This document shows, piece by piece, positions 23,888 through 38,883 of a stretch of DNA of 64,000 nt (the first letter of the stretch is position 1; every line of letters begins with the position of its first letter). A program made the translations under genes and the position numbers. The notes below the pieces were generated by a model, which saw nothing but the letters and a program-made list of their open reading frames with translations, ran no database searches and had not been told where the DNA came from. The DNA is from Blasia pusilla (Eukaryota > Marchantiophyta > Marchantiopsida > Blasiales), in assembly GCA_050084515.1 (NCBI GenBank), contig CM114272.1, positions 29,326,001-29,390,000 of the forward strand. Reading direction: 5' to 3'.

Positions 23888-25273
23888 CTAGTCTAGGTCT
23901 ATGGTTGGGCCCATTGGATTAAGATGTAAGCGGTAATTTGGCGGCTCAATAGTTCGAAGTCGGGTGGATTGGCGACGAGTTCCTATTGCAGTTGTTTCAT
24001 CATCGGAGGAAATGTATGAACTATCCATGCCATGATTGATGGGTTGAGAGTTTGGAACCATAGGTATGAGAACATCATTATTATTAGGCTCATCAACTAA
24101 GTCCACCGTTTCAACGCTCAAAGATTATGGAGGAGTATCCCGCATAAGTTCACTAGACTCGATGGAATAATTCTGAACTCCTACCAAAGCAACAATCTGA
24201 GGGTTGTAGGTCGTGTTAGGAGAAGTGCTAGGTAGATTGGCTTCGCTTGAAGTCCTCCGTTGTTGCTCTTCCTCGTGCACTCGAATCTAATGTTCCATTT
24301 CAACATCATCTTCATATCTTCCAAGCCCCTCGGAATCAAAAATTTTCGTCTTGCCAATATGAGTATCCTCTCTCCCTTTGATGCCATGAATTCCACATAT
24401 CACATCCACCTCCTCTAAGTCCTCATCTTGCAAGTTAAGGTTATCTTCATGATTACCAGCACAATTTCTTGCATGCAAGCTAGATTCACTACCATCTTCT
24501 ATTACCCTTCTAACTTGTTCTTGTCCATCCCTTTCTGAAAAGTATTGCTCGTACAAGAGCACTTGTCTTGATTTCCAAACCTTGAGTTTGTGTAGATGTA
24601 AACCAAATCCCTGGCACGCTCGTTGGTCAATTTATTCGTGTGCTTGATGTGGATGAAACCATAACTACTCTAATTTCTCTTCGTTGAAGAAGATGAAACT
24701 ACTTGTGCTAATATGAACTTAGCCAAATAACGCAATGTTGGTGCACCTTGACCGTGCATGCTCCACCAATCAGAGGGGCCAAGTGAATCAACAACTTCGC
24801 TATCAAATTCATCCACAAATATTTCCTCAGGGTTCACAATGTTGCACAACTCTCGCAAGCAAGTAGCCACATAAGAATTAGCCTCGATGACATTGAGACC
24901 ATGCACCCCTATTGCATAAAGTTTCACATATTGTTTGAAATCTCTTATGCACTCAATATTTGAAGTGACATCTTGAACATTATCAAGAAGATTGTAAGGG
25001 GCGAAAATGTAGCCTATTGCATGTAACTTGTTGTGGATAAGTGCCCACCGCCTAGAAATAATATGGACCATCTCTGTAGCTCTAGACATTGTGACAAAAT
25101 AACAACGATGCCTTCCTCCCACATCGGGCCATGGAGTTACAGGAAAATAACGAGTCTCTTCCATTATCTAAAAAATACGGCGATAAATACGCCCCATCAC
25201 ACTCTCTCAACATAATAATAGTTGGTTGAGCCGCAACAAAATTTGTTAATAGCATAGGCATGTGAAATGACAC
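23888..25273 (-). pseudogene. hAT-family transposase C-terminal relic
   Basis: The frame at 25164-24670 carries the hAT dimerisation signature: DWWSMHGQGAPTLRYLAKFI then ILAQVVSSSSTKRN. The codon after KRN, normally the conserved Trp of ERNWS, is TAG at 24672-24670. The same frame then goes on with SSYGFIHIKHTNKLTNERAR and DLVYIYTNSR, the rest of the domain. An acidic C-terminal tail follows in a shifted frame from about 24562 to 23888. Upstream, 25273-25082 may be an earlier transposase piece. The catalytic RNase H-like core is not recognisable. The element is dead and probably 5'-truncated. Confidence 0.7.
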
Positions 25274-25549
25274 TAGCCTGCTTGATGGTCCTTATTTCCA
25301 CATGGGCCCTAAATAAGTTTCTAATTGAAACTCAATGTTTGATCTTCGGGTCAAGATCAAAGATTAGCATCCAAACATGGATTACCTAAACTTGGATTGA
25401 TGTGAAAAGTCCAATTCCAACTTCTCAATCCATCATGTGCACTTGGTTTAACCCCCATGGTTTCGAAGGCGAGGTTCACATACCAAAATCTATTGAAGAC
25501 CATCCCTTAGATAAATAGTTGTAGAGAAATCCACTTCCTCCTTCGTCTT

Positions 25550-25810
25550 GGGTCATTCCTTGTAACTCATGTATATCGCTAGTGAGACTCAAATGTGTTT
25601 CCATCCTAGTATAAGCCCATTAGATTTTTGATGTTCTACGTTGGCATATGTTTGGTTGTGAGGGTTATAATGTTGACTTCTCGATAGAGAGGTTGATGCC
25701 CTCTTGTCACATCTTTCAAGTCAAGCCTTCTTGGGAAGTCAAGTCCCTTGACATCGAATTGTGTAGTGGTAGCTAGCTAACATGCAATTCCTCTTTTGGC
25801 TTGAGTCTTT
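25550..25810 (-). repeat. Fragment of a chromovirus 3' end and LTR start
   Basis: Read on the minus strand this aligns with 46340-46560: GCCAAAAGAGGAATTGC, GTTAGCTA, CAATTCGATGT, AGGGCATCAACCT, then ACCCTCA-AACCA at the LTR start and ACTAGGATGG. It is a relic of a second member of the gypsy family that occupies 38.3-47.5 kb. Confidence 0.55.
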
Positions 25811-27934
25811 GGTTATCACATCCAATACTTACAAAATTCTAGTTTCTTTATTTAAGCTAATCCTAGAGAAGGTTCCTCAAAGCTAATCTAAGCTATTTTA
25901 TATGATAAGCTAATCAACTAAGCATTCTACCAAAGACTTGATTTACTCACACTCACATCATGTAAGCATCTTAGCTATATACAAGTTCCCCAAGGTATAT
26001 TACTTTGGGATCATCATTTAATTTGAATCGGCTTGTCACTAAGTTTACTCATCACTTCACAAGGAAGATCATCCCAAGATGAGATACTATGGTTGGGCTC
26101 ATCTGAAGATGTTGGTCATATTGTGTGGCATCATCTAGCTATGTCACTAGTTTTGGGAGTATGTGGCCATGGAGGAAAAGGTTTAGGTTGGAGGTGCTTG
26201 ATCTAGGTGGGAGTATGTATAACCAAAATCTTACTGGGCCATGGTTGTTCAAGGGAATGACACATGATGTGCTATATGTCACCGTTGGATGTAGTTCCTT
26301 TGGATGATGGTGATGTCGAATGTGCCATATGATAGATGGTTAGTGGTCGTTATGATTGATATGCATTGCAAGTGGGCAACTAACAAGAAGGCAAGAGAGG
26401 ACTAGACCTCTAGATCTTAACCTCTAAAAGGTAAATATCATTCCTGATGCAAAATTTGGCTATATGGGGTTGGAGAGATCCGGCCACCAAATAAGGGGGT
26501 GATTGTGTGGGCTCTCGTTGTGTTCTTTGCAAGTGAAATTGTGAGGATACTGCGTAGTCTTTGCAAAAAATTATGAGTCCTGTCACTTGAAAGGAAAAAT
26601 ACTTCTTGTGAAATTAAAATTCCCACAAAAATCTGACAACTAAAACTTGAGTGGTAATTTCCATAAGACTTAAGAAATGTATGCATGAAAGGTACTCACG
26701 AATTTATATTCACAACATAATCACAAACTTAGGAAAAAGCCTAAAGTGACTTAAAGGCAAACATACTAGTAGTATCAAAGAGTCTCAAATTAATCGTGAG
26801 ACCTTGGAGTTAAAGATTCACATGTCCTCAGGAGTGCATTAGGGCTACTCCCCCATAAGGGAGAAATTCAACCATTCATTCAACCTTGTCCACTCCACAC
26901 ATATGGACTTCAATTAATAGTAGATGTTTTTAAAAATAAAATGAAGTAAATTTGACACCTTTCGAAAGAGGGAAAAACTCCTTTTCCAAACAAAAATACT
27001 ACATTAAAAAAAAAACCCAAAGATTCAAGGGCTACAACATACTTTAGAATCTACGCTTACACTGTTTATTATTATTACAAAAGAGTGCTCATTAAAAGAC
27101 GGGAGCACCTTCAAAGTTGTCTTATGTTCCACAATTATTTTCCAAAATTTGCCCACATGAGATCCTTATCTCTTCGTGCTCCATATCTATAACCTCCACA
27201 AGAAATAGTAAATATCATAAACGACGTGCCTTATGGGAGCTCCCGTAAGGCAATGGGAAAGCTGAGGCATATTTGGCGGGTTCTTTAGGCGAGCCACGCA
27301 CGTCCCCACCTTTCTTTGTGGTATTGAAGTATATATATTATTACGTATGCTTCATATATATACAAATAAAATACTATGACCATTTCAAATTTAATTTTAT
27401 CCTCAAACGAACTTTAACTTTGACCTGAATGGGCACTTAATAATAGGTTTTTAATGAGGGAGATTTTATTATGGCAACGTTAATGAGAAGTTCAATATTC
27501 TATTATAAAATCCGCAGATAAAATAAAATAAACCGGCGATAAAAAGTAAGACCTTTTGGGCTGAAGATAATATTGTTAGATAACCTCACTAGTTTTATTT
27601 TCTTATGGCTTAATTATACGCATGCTATACTTGTAAGAAGATAAGACTTGTGAAAAATTTGAAAGTTCAAAATTTAAAATTTCAGAATTAAAAAAATTTC
27701 GTAAATATAAAATGAAATGATTTTAAAAATTTTCTATCAATTAAAACCTACGATACCGATGAAACGAAAGTTGGGTCGATTCCACAATAAATTAGAAAAT
27801 GCGTACTGGATGGAGCAAAGCGAGCAGAAAAATAAAAGAGAAAAAAAATCAGAATTAAATAAGAAGAGAAAGAAAGTTGAGTGGAGTGACCTCGTTTATT
27901 TATTAAAAAGATGAGTCGGGTTTGGAATACATAT
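25811..27934. other. AT-rich upstream flank of the UBC locus
   Basis: No gene supported. It contains a nearly perfect 24-bp palindrome at 27228-27251, with arms GCCTTATGGGAG and CTCCCGTAAGGC, no loop and one mismatched pair. The stretch 27650-27900 is A-rich. Confidence 0.55.
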
Positions 27935-28181
27935 ACGGTCTGTATAGTAGGGGGTCTCATTCAGTACTGTGGACGTCTTTTCTCTCTCTTCCCGTGTGTT
28001 TGTATTCTAATATATTTTTTAATTTTTGAAATGAAAATAGTAATTAGAAGAGTACCTATACGACGGGGCCACTCTTACGATCCGAAACCAGAGAAGGTAC
28101 CAAAGGAGGTCAGCCGTTCTGGTATGTCCGTGGACTGTAGGGGGCCTATTGAGACCCCCTACAGTGAGTAGTATCACTACT
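27935..28181. repeat. Inverted-repeat unit, MITE-like
   Basis: GTAGGGGGTCTCA (27945-27957) recurs inverted as TGAGACCCCCTAC (28151-28163). The right side also folds on itself: CTGTAGGGGG (28135-28144) with CCCCCTACAG (28155-28164), then AGTAGT/ACTACT around ATC (28167-28181). The unit would be about 230-250 bp with no coding capacity. I could not identify a target duplication. Confidence 0.35.
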
Positions 28182-28199
28182 GTCATTCTGTCCGGTTTG

Positions 28200-30248
28200 G
28201 ACGGGACTTCCCGTCGCTAGCGGCAACGTGGGGACCACCGCCCGAAGCTGTCCGTCCCACTCAGTCATGGAAAGGAAACGCATGGCCGCAATGACTCCGC
28301 ACAACCGAGCCTGAGGTCCGCTCGCCGCAGTTAGACTGGGGAACGAAGCTGCCCAGCGGCGGGTCGGGGGGGGGGCAGAGTTCCATCGGTGGGAGGGCGG
28401 TGACCGGAACAAGAGGTTCCGCCCCTTGGGAGTTTGGCCCTTTTTCCCTTTTGGTCTACTCGCACCGGGAAACCGCGTCGCAGGGAGACCCGTGTGACGA
28501 GGCTCAGGTCTGCGATTAGGTCTCTCTGAGGTCGGGCCTGAAGCGCTGCCTCGGAAGTCCTCCTCTTTCTGACAAGATCTCCACGTGGGAGATTCCCAGT
28601 GGAGCCAGCCATGTGAGACGACGGGGCAAAACGGCGGAGGCAGAGGTCTTGGAAAGTAGCAGGTTCGGCGTAGGGGTGAGAAAGCCGACGACTCGGAATC
28701 CACGGGGCAGGTGAAATTTTTGTTGTTGGACTTACGAGAGGGGAAGGAAAAAGTCGGAGGGTTTACGGGCACGCGACGCAGGAGGAGGAAGGGAGGGTGG
28801 GAGAGACGGGCGCTGGCGATCCGCAGGGACTAACGGAGCGGGGGAGCGCGCCGTCGGATGAGAGATGGGAAGGAAGCAGGGGCGGGGTTGCTACGGGACG
28901 GAGCATATCCCGTACGATAGCGGGAGCGGGGTTGGACCCGAGGGGAACGGTTTGGCGGGGAGGGCGCCGGAGAAGAGGCGACGGGAATGCGATCGTGAGA
29001 TATAGGCCCTCGGATGAGGAATCTGACGACGCGAAGGGACCGCTCAGCGAGGGAGGTCGTCGGCTGCGAGCGGAAGGAATCGCCGAGGGCGTTGATTTCC
29101 CGTCCGCGCTGACAGAAAGGGGCCGGTCTGGTTCGGGCGGGGCGAGGTTTGGTTTGGTTGGGTTGGGTTGGTTTGGGCTAGCGTTGGCGTGAGATGGCTA
29201 TGGCGATCGTCCGTGCTGCCTCCTCCTCCTCCTCCTCCTGCTGCTGCTGCTGCTTGTGCTTCTCGCCTGCTCCTTCCTTGCAGGCTGCTGCTCCTGAGTT
29301 GCTCGGCCCGGCTCGGGACTCTGTACGTGAGAAAGAAATAGGCAGGGGCGGGCTGGCTGGCTGGAGATTGACTCTCCGCATCGCTTCTCCTCGCTGGGCT
29401 TGCCTTCGGCTTCTGGACAGGGTCGGTGATTTTGGACCTCTGCTTGCACTTTGTTGTTGTGCGATGCGTCCTTCAATTCGATTGCTTGCTTTGGCAGGTC
29501 GTGCTTGCTTGTGATGTTGCGTAGTAGTACCTGTTTCTTCCTCTGCTGTGCGCGGGTTACGTGGGGCACGGAAGGGAAGGTGAGGGAAGGGCAAAGTGAG
29601 AAGATTGGAAACGGAGGGAAGGGGTGAGGGTAGGGAGGAGAGAAGGGAGGTCGGCGACGTCGGAAGGCTCGCTTATATTCGGAAGGGCTGGGAAGAACGT
29701 AAGGAAGGAAGGAAGGAAGGGAGTGTAGGCAAGGGAAAGGCTATGCTCTTACGCAAAGTATCGAGATCTTATTTAGGCTTCTTGAAGTAGATGGCTTGGT
29801 CGCAACGTCGTGGACAGGTCACCTTCCGTTCTCTCGCCGCCGTTTTCGTCTTTGGACTCCATCACCTTCCTTCCCACTTCTGGCGTTCATCGGTCCAGTG
29901 CCGCTTCTAGGGCTTCCGCCTGCCGCCCGTCGTGTTCCATACTCGTGTATTTGTCTGGTCTTTGTTGCGACGGCAACCGATTCTGTTTCATGTATATATG
30001 TCCTGACGTTCGTGTGTTCCAGGGTTTCTTCTAGTCTTTCTTCCAAGTCATCCGTGCTGTCTGCTCGCAACAGGAACGTATCGGGCCTTCAAATTACACG
30101 TTATTCATCAACGGGCTTCCAGGATCGCGCTTCACAGGCGTCTAGGGAAAAGCAGCATATACTGATTGTATTGTAGAAGATTTTATCAAGAGGAACACAC
30201 GAGTTAGATTTGTGGCCAGTTGGGCAGCGCTTGGAGGTGCTGGTGCCT
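28200..30248 (+). promoter_or_regulatory. GC-rich promoter and 5' UTR region of the UBC gene
   Basis: Base composition changes sharply from AT-rich to CpG-rich at about 28.2 kb and stays so into the gene. It holds a G-run of about ten at 28366-28375, TCC and TGC triplet runs (29216-29262), a GGAA tetranucleotide run (29698-29722) and GGTTGGTTTGG repeats near 29155. Long frames on both strands occur here because stop codons are rare in GC-rich DNA. None shows a domain. The transcription start cannot be placed, and a 5' UTR intron is possible. Confidence 0.45.
29216..29262. repeat. TCC and TGC triplet microsatellite
   Basis: About seven TCC units run directly into about four TGC units, in the region expected to be 5' UTR of the downstream E2 gene. 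It would be length-polymorphic. Confidence 0.85.
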
Positions 30249-32759
<2,511 letters not shown>

Positions 32760-33980
32760 GATACAGAACGGCTGTGCCCTTGAAGGGCTTTAGGATATGT
32801 ACTGCGCATTAGTTCTTCGATTTGGGAAGATGGGTGGGAACTGGGGATGGTAATACAGTGGAGGTGTTCAGAGTTTCAGCCTTGGCTTGGCCAGGATGAA
32901 GAACTGGGACATTGTCAGCTGCACCTCGCTGGCTTGCAACCTTTCGTACTGGCCAGGATATGTCCAAACGCAATATCTTAATGTCCTCCCCTGTATTCCC
33001 CTTGGGAAGTCTCAGGGTGGCCTGCTCTTGTTTGGGAAATGTTGACAGCTATCTTAAAAACTGGTGGTTAAGGTAGGCAGGTCTATGTATGTAATGCCAT
33101 TTCTTGCACATGTTGGTTCCATTCGTTTGCTGTGGCGTGGGTTGATACTGGCGCATATTTAAGCTAAGTGAAATGGAACAGCTGACTGGGAGCCATACCT
33201 GGGGCTTATCTTTTCTGCCATTGCAGTTCGCAAACTCTTGCTGGAACTGCCACATTTCTGGTAGATCTGGTGAAGTTTCCTTTTCTCTTTTTGTTCTTTC
33301 CCTTTATGTATAGGAGGGACTATTTGTGGGGTTGTGATAAGATCAGTGTTTTGGTAGACTCTTCAAGGGTTGCTTGAAGCACTATTTTGAAATGTACGCA
33401 TTGATTACTCTCATCACTACGTTTCTCCTGATTCACACATGAATGCATGGCCTCTGATGAAGGCTAGTTCCAGCAATTGGTGTAGTCGGATGCAGTTTGG
33501 CTCGTGAAGTCGTGTTTATTGTATTGTGAGGGCATTTGGAGCGCCATGTCTGGTGCATTACCACAATCCAGTGATCTTTGTTCGGATCTTGTTGGCTCAA
33601 TCTTCATGTATGACTTTATTTTATGGCTCTTGTCTTCATGTGTTGGGACTTGCTCCATTGTCATTCTCCATGGAGTCAAGCGTGTGTGTTCCCGGGGCTG
33701 AATGTTTGGAAACATATTTGCCTGTGGATGTACAGGATATTGTACCTCTCCGTCGGCCCTGGATCTGTGTCTTTTAGTATAGGCAGGCCCTATGTGAACA
33801 GTGGGTTCGGTGAAATGAAATATTTGAAGGAAATTAAGTTGGCAGCGGGTGTTCTTTCATCTCTAATGTCTGATCTGTGGCTAAAGTCCGAGCACCCGCT
33901 AAGAACTCGAAATGGCGCGTCTGGAGTATGGAGGTTGACACGCATAGAGATTCAGCAGGGTGGAAAAATCATCACTATTG
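32760..33980 (+). other. 3' UTR and downstream flank of the UBC gene
   Basis: No separate gene supported. An open plus-strand frame of 196 codons starts at 33623 but has no domain and runs through a tandem repeat. No canonical AATAAA directly after the stop codon was noticed. Confidence 0.45.
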
Positions 33981-34052
33981 GAAAGATATTTATTGATGTA
34001 AGAAAGATATTTATCGATGTAAGAAAGATATGTATCGAAGTAAGGGATATTT
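33981..34052. repeat. 21-bp tandem repeat, about 3.5 copies
   Basis: The unit is GAAAGATATTTATYGATGTA plus one A. The first two units differ by one base and the third by a few more. A fourth is degenerate. The unit length is a multiple of three, so it keeps one frame open (KIFIDVR repeated), but nothing else supports translation. Confidence 0.85.
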
Positions 34053-34407
34053 GTGTCCAGGTCGAAGAACGACCTTTTCGAGAAACCGTCAGGCTTGAAG
34101 TAAACCGCGCCAGAAGATGCCGTCGTGCGAGTTGTCTGGTAGCGGTTGTCGGTCTTCGCCATCATGAGTCTGTAAGCAGTGCTCCGATGCCCTCCGAGCA
34201 TGTGCGAAGCTGAGATGAATTCTACTGCAGTCAGTGTGGATGGTTCTAAACGCAAACCCTAAACGGAACCTGTTGGTTTCCAATTCTCAAGAACTCACCC
34301 TCCATGGAAAGCCGGACTTCGTTTAGGGTTGTTCTCGTGATGTTGTTCGCCAGGTGCGTATACGAATACCGGTTCATCGGACCCTCAAGTGAAGGGACTC
34401 GTAAGGC

Positions 34408-35019
34408 ATGCCCCGAGCGCTGTTTCTCTTGCTACTAGCAACGGCAGACGCAGCGCGCGAGTTCGCTGCCCCACTGTCATGCGAGTGGAGAGCTGATGCA
34501 CAGCTCTCCGCGAGCGATACACGACGAACGTTCCGCCTGAGTTCGTATCACACGCCATCAGAACCACCTCAAACCATCTCCGCAGGAACTCCTACCACAC
34601 GCCATCGGAAGCATGCCGCACCCTGTCCGCAGGCTACCGTCTCGCATCGTGGGAAGTCGCAGCCTCGCACCTCGACTCGGCCACCGCTCCACACGCGCGT
34701 GCTCCAATCGACCGAGGCGCCGTTCCTGGCCCACGACCCCAAGTCAGAAACTGCGCAGCGCACAGAACAAAAGCACACACCGGAGCAGAGCATCCACCAT
34801 CAGCGTACTGCACGCGGCCACAAGCACACAGGAACCGCGCACCATCATAGGCACTGCGTGTGGCAACAAGCTCTACGGAGCCAGGGGGGACCAACGAAGC
34901 TCGCACCATCCGAGGCGCTGCGTGTGGCACCAAGGTCATCCCAACCGCACCGTCATCAGGGCAACGCTAACGGGAACTTGCTTCCAACGTGCTGTTGCCA
35001 AAATTTAGGCTTTTCATAG
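34408..35019 (+). other. GC-rich island with a 203-codon open frame
   Basis: A 600-bp GC-rich block with sharp edges. The open frame has a hydrophobic start (LFLLLLATADA) that could mimic a signal peptide, then a Ser/Thr/Pro/His/Arg-rich sequence without domain. Two related segments occur near 34849-34870 and 34915-34935 (GGCACTGCGTGTGGCA, GGCGCTGCGTGTGGCA). More likely a decayed GC-rich element than a gene. Confidence 0.25.
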
Positions 35020-38000
35020 TCGACGGGAATGAAAGTGCTCTAGGAGAAAGAGGGTAGGAAAAGAAAGGAAGGGGTTTACAAAGGAGAAAAAGGTTGTAAC
35101 ATGATTAATTGTCGACAGCCAAAGGGGAAAGAATAATCTAAATTCATCGATGTCCACTATTCATTTTGTTTATTTATTTAGTCTATAGGGGAATGCTCCC
35201 TTCTTCCTTTGTCAAGCCCCTTGTGGCCTTTGGATACTCCACTCTTTGAGTCCCTCTCTTTTGGTTTTAGGATGGGTTTTCCATCATGCATATTTATTGA
35301 GGTTCATCTTTCCTTTATTTAATAGCTACGAGAAAGAGGTCCATTCTTGCGCCACCAAGATGGTCATCCGGGTCTTTGTGACTCGTGAGGAAGAGAGGAC
35401 TCCACAATTTCCACAACTCCCCTTTTTGTTCTTTACGTAGATTTTTCCCTCATGTCTTGAGAGAATGGAGGGCTTAGGGTTAAGAATCGAGGTTCCTTCC
35501 ATCTACTTAGCTTCCCTTCGAGGTCCCATCCACCTCATTCATAATCTCCACCCTCTATGTCTCTCCATATTTTTAAGGAATGGAGAGGGTTTGTCATTAG
35601 CCCTTCTCCTTCACTAATTTAGGACCCTTCCCTTCCCTTCCCTTCCCTACGGCATGCCTCCATCTTTTTGTAGAGATTATGAATGGAGATGAGAGGATGG
35701 AAGTTCATTCCCTTTGTCTCTATATACTCTCCTTAAATTTGCGAAGGAACCAAGAGGGGAGACATCAAAGGTAGCTCCTCTTGGTTCTCCTTTACTCTCC
35801 TATTGAGACCATAAGAATGAAAAAATACTTATGAATCTCTTACTTGTTAAAAATTTATCTTTTCTATCCCCCTCTACCCATTGGAAATTCAATCTTCTCG
35901 ATCCTCTCCTTCCCTACTAAAAGATCTATCTTAAAAGAATTTCACACGAAACCCTTTCTTCTAGAGTTTTTTCTTTCTTTCTCTCGGAGTAAACATTTTA
36001 GAACTTGTTTAATTATGCCCATCCTTCACGAGGGCCCCGAGGAGCTTAGTGAGACTATTAGAGTCAAAATCAACGATTTCCTTCAATCTGCCCTGCACGT
36101 AGAGATAAAGTGACTATGAGTAGAAATGATAGGATTTCTATCATTTCCATAGGATTCTTTGATAGCCGATTGACGTAGGGGCATAAGAAGAGTATTTGGG
36201 ACAATGGTGTTGGTTTCAAGTATCAAGGCATATAGGAATTGACAAGATCGGTCAAAGAATCGTATGAAATGGGTGAAAATTGAAAAAATAGAGTAAACCT
36301 CATTTGTGGTGGTAATTTGAGTAGAACGAGATCTTTGTGAGGGGAAGTAAATCAAGTGGGGGCTATGTGGCCTTGACACTCATCCAACCCAATACCTCCA
36401 CAAGGCAATGGATTGGAAGAGCAAACTTCTGATAGTTGGGTGTAGTGAGTGTGTTGAATGTAGACCCATTTTGCCTATAACATGATTGTGGTTATAGGGT
36501 GGTTGCCCAAGTAGGAGTCTTAAGTATGACTTAACGTTATTATTATCTTAGGTGAGCTAGTAAGGAGCATAAGATGCTTAGGGTGATCTAAAGTGTGTGA
36601 GTGAATAAGGTAGGGTTTTTGTCATGGGGTTATCATTAACATTGGTGTGCTAGTGAATAGTGCGGAGGTTTAGGATTTAGAGTCAACTACTCAAGGTGAG
36701 CTTGAGTACTTGACCATGTGAGGAAGGGTCTTCATCATTAATCCAATTATTCCAATGCTTGGAATAATGGGGTTAATTTGAGAAGAAGTAGAGTAAGGTA
36801 TCGAGGAGCTTGAAGCTCCTATGGATGATTACCGGGAGTTCTGATCTTTATACATCGTAGAGATCGATGCCTAGAGAGTGCATTTGGATCCATGCAGGGT
36901 ATGTCTTTATTGTTAGTTGTAAGGCATATGATGGGGTAGTGATAATGATTATCCCTATATCATCAAATTAGAGACTAGAGGGAGATGGCATTGAGGTGGT
37001 AGAGAGGTTTAGTAACTAATAGAGGGCTACGTAGTTTCAACCTTAAAGTTATGTTATTATGGGAGTTGGGAAGAAACTATTAATGCGTGTGAACAGAAAA
37101 GCTAAAGAGTCTATAACATTATCAAGGGAAATTGGGTGAAATTCTTCAAGAGACATTTACATGCATGCGCTAGTTGATCATCGACACTCTTAGCCTACTC
37201 ATGGAGTGATAGAGGCACATGCCTTCCCATATTGATAAGGGATTGTGGAGTGCGAGCTATGACATATGGACATTGAGGGTTTAGGATGTGATGTTGATGC
37301 ACACCACAAAGTCCATCTTGAAGGTGATCTTCAAGTTATCTAAGTGGATTGAGCTTAATATGAGTGAGGAGCAGGTTGTGACCAAAGGATTTCCACGAGG
37401 GTCTGATAGGTCAATAAGTGGTAGTAGCTCCATAGTTGCCCCAATGTAAAGTTGTCCCATCAGAAGGACTTTTTTTTTATAGAGAGCAAGGTGGGTATTG
37501 TGAGGCCACGAGGTAACAACCCGTATAGAGATATCTAAGTTGGCCAGAAGGGATCATATTCTGTTTTGTTCAAAGAGTAATGGACTTGATGGTGGGCACC
37601 AAAGATAGAGGGAGTGTAGATATCATGATGGAGGGTAGAGGGGGTATTACATTGCTCAAGAACCATCTCAAATGGTACCACTAGATTCACAATATGATCA
37701 TTATCATAGGTATGGTCACACAAGAAATAGGTGTTTTCTGCTTTGTCATAAGATACAACTAGAGGGAGGCCAAGGGCTTTAAGGTATTAGTAGTAGTAAT
37801 TGGTGGAGGTTGAAGGAAGTTTTTGACATGGGGGACGAGTTCCACTACTTGATTTAGGGGATGGAGATTGTGCATTTGATGCAACGCACCTCATCCAGAT
37901 AGATCATTTAGAGCAACGGATTGCTGCCATGATGATGATGTAGCCAACAATACATACAGAGCAAAGGGCATCCACCTCAAATTCAACCTACACATAATAT

Positions 38001-38285
38001 TTGGATATGGGGGTGGATTTTATTTGTATGGGATTTCTGTGGAATGCAACACATATTTAGGTTGTTGTTATGATACATTTGAGTGTCACGAGGGGGATTA
38101 CATTCAGATGGGCTTGAGTAGGACCCATATGAGGTAGTTGATGGGCAACAAGCCAAGGTTCCCCAATTATTCCCGTCGTTGGAGGTACTTCATAAATACA
38201 TACTATCAATAATTTCTAGTGTACAAAATTGCTAAACAAGCATAACTATTGGGATACAACTCTCTCTATAAACACATACCACCAT
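35020..38285. other. AT-rich stretch without a supported gene
   Basis: No coding block or RNA gene recognised. A CCCTT pentanucleotide run of about five units lies at 35625-35648. The rest looks like old repeat DNA. Confidence 0.55.
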
Positions 38286-38735
38286 TTTCGCGACTCACAA
38301 AACCAAACATGCATCGATGCGATACATTAGGACTCTAATATGCTCATACTAGCTAGCTAAGTGAGTGGATTTTGGAGATCACCCTTGGATTCCAACTCGA
38401 GACTCATTTGTTTGGTCTTGGTTAGGGAGTGCGAGGTCCACGTGAGGTCCATTTGGACCGCTAGGGGTGCAAGCGCCGTTTTAGGTGATTGGACTATCTT
38501 GAAATTCTGTCCAAAGTATAGGAAGACTTGCCCGTGTTGGGAAGACAAGAGTTAAGACATGTTGAGCTTGATGAATGGCCCAAGTTGAGAACTCGGGAAG
38601 TTGGAAGGCTGATTGACTCAAACGAAGACAAATGAGAGTGTGTTTAAGTGTAGACCACCAAAGTGAGCATGATCTACTAAACGTATGCTTCTGCAACATT
38701 TGAGATTGACATTCAACAGAAGTAGCCACACGACA
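38286..38735 (+). repeat. 5' LTR of the chromovirus, internally deleted
   Basis: It starts TTTCGCGACTCACAAAACC, matching the 3' LTR start TGTCGCGACCCTCATAACC with the terminal TG lost. After CTCATACTAG it jumps to AAGTGAGTGGATTTTGG, which in the 3' LTR lies some 540 bp further on. From there the two copies run in parallel to CTTCTGCAACATTTGA and the end. Confidence 0.8.
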
Positions 38736-38737
38736 AG

Positions 38738-38749
38738 TGGTATCAAAGC
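38738..38749 (+). other. Primer-binding site, initiator tRNA-Met type
   Basis: TGGTATCAAAGC lies two bases after the LTR end CGACA. It matches the usual plant LTR-element site TGGTATCAGAGC with one change, and fixes the 5' LTR border and the element's orientation. Confidence 0.85.
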
Positions 38750-38883
38750 AAATCTTTGGTAAGAGTGAACCGGTGGTTTCTTGAGGGTGGTTATGGAAGC
38801 TATTGGATGCTTGGGGAGAACTCAAGGTAGCAGTGGAATCTAGACGCATCGGGAGGGACGCAAGAGACAAGGAGGAGATCTGA

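Noticed and set aside
28146-29192. Long frames on both strands (208 codons minus, 131 plus) upstream of the E2 gene
   Set aside because: The DNA is GC-rich and stop-poor. The translations are Pro/Arg/Ser/Gly-rich with no domain and overlap each other.
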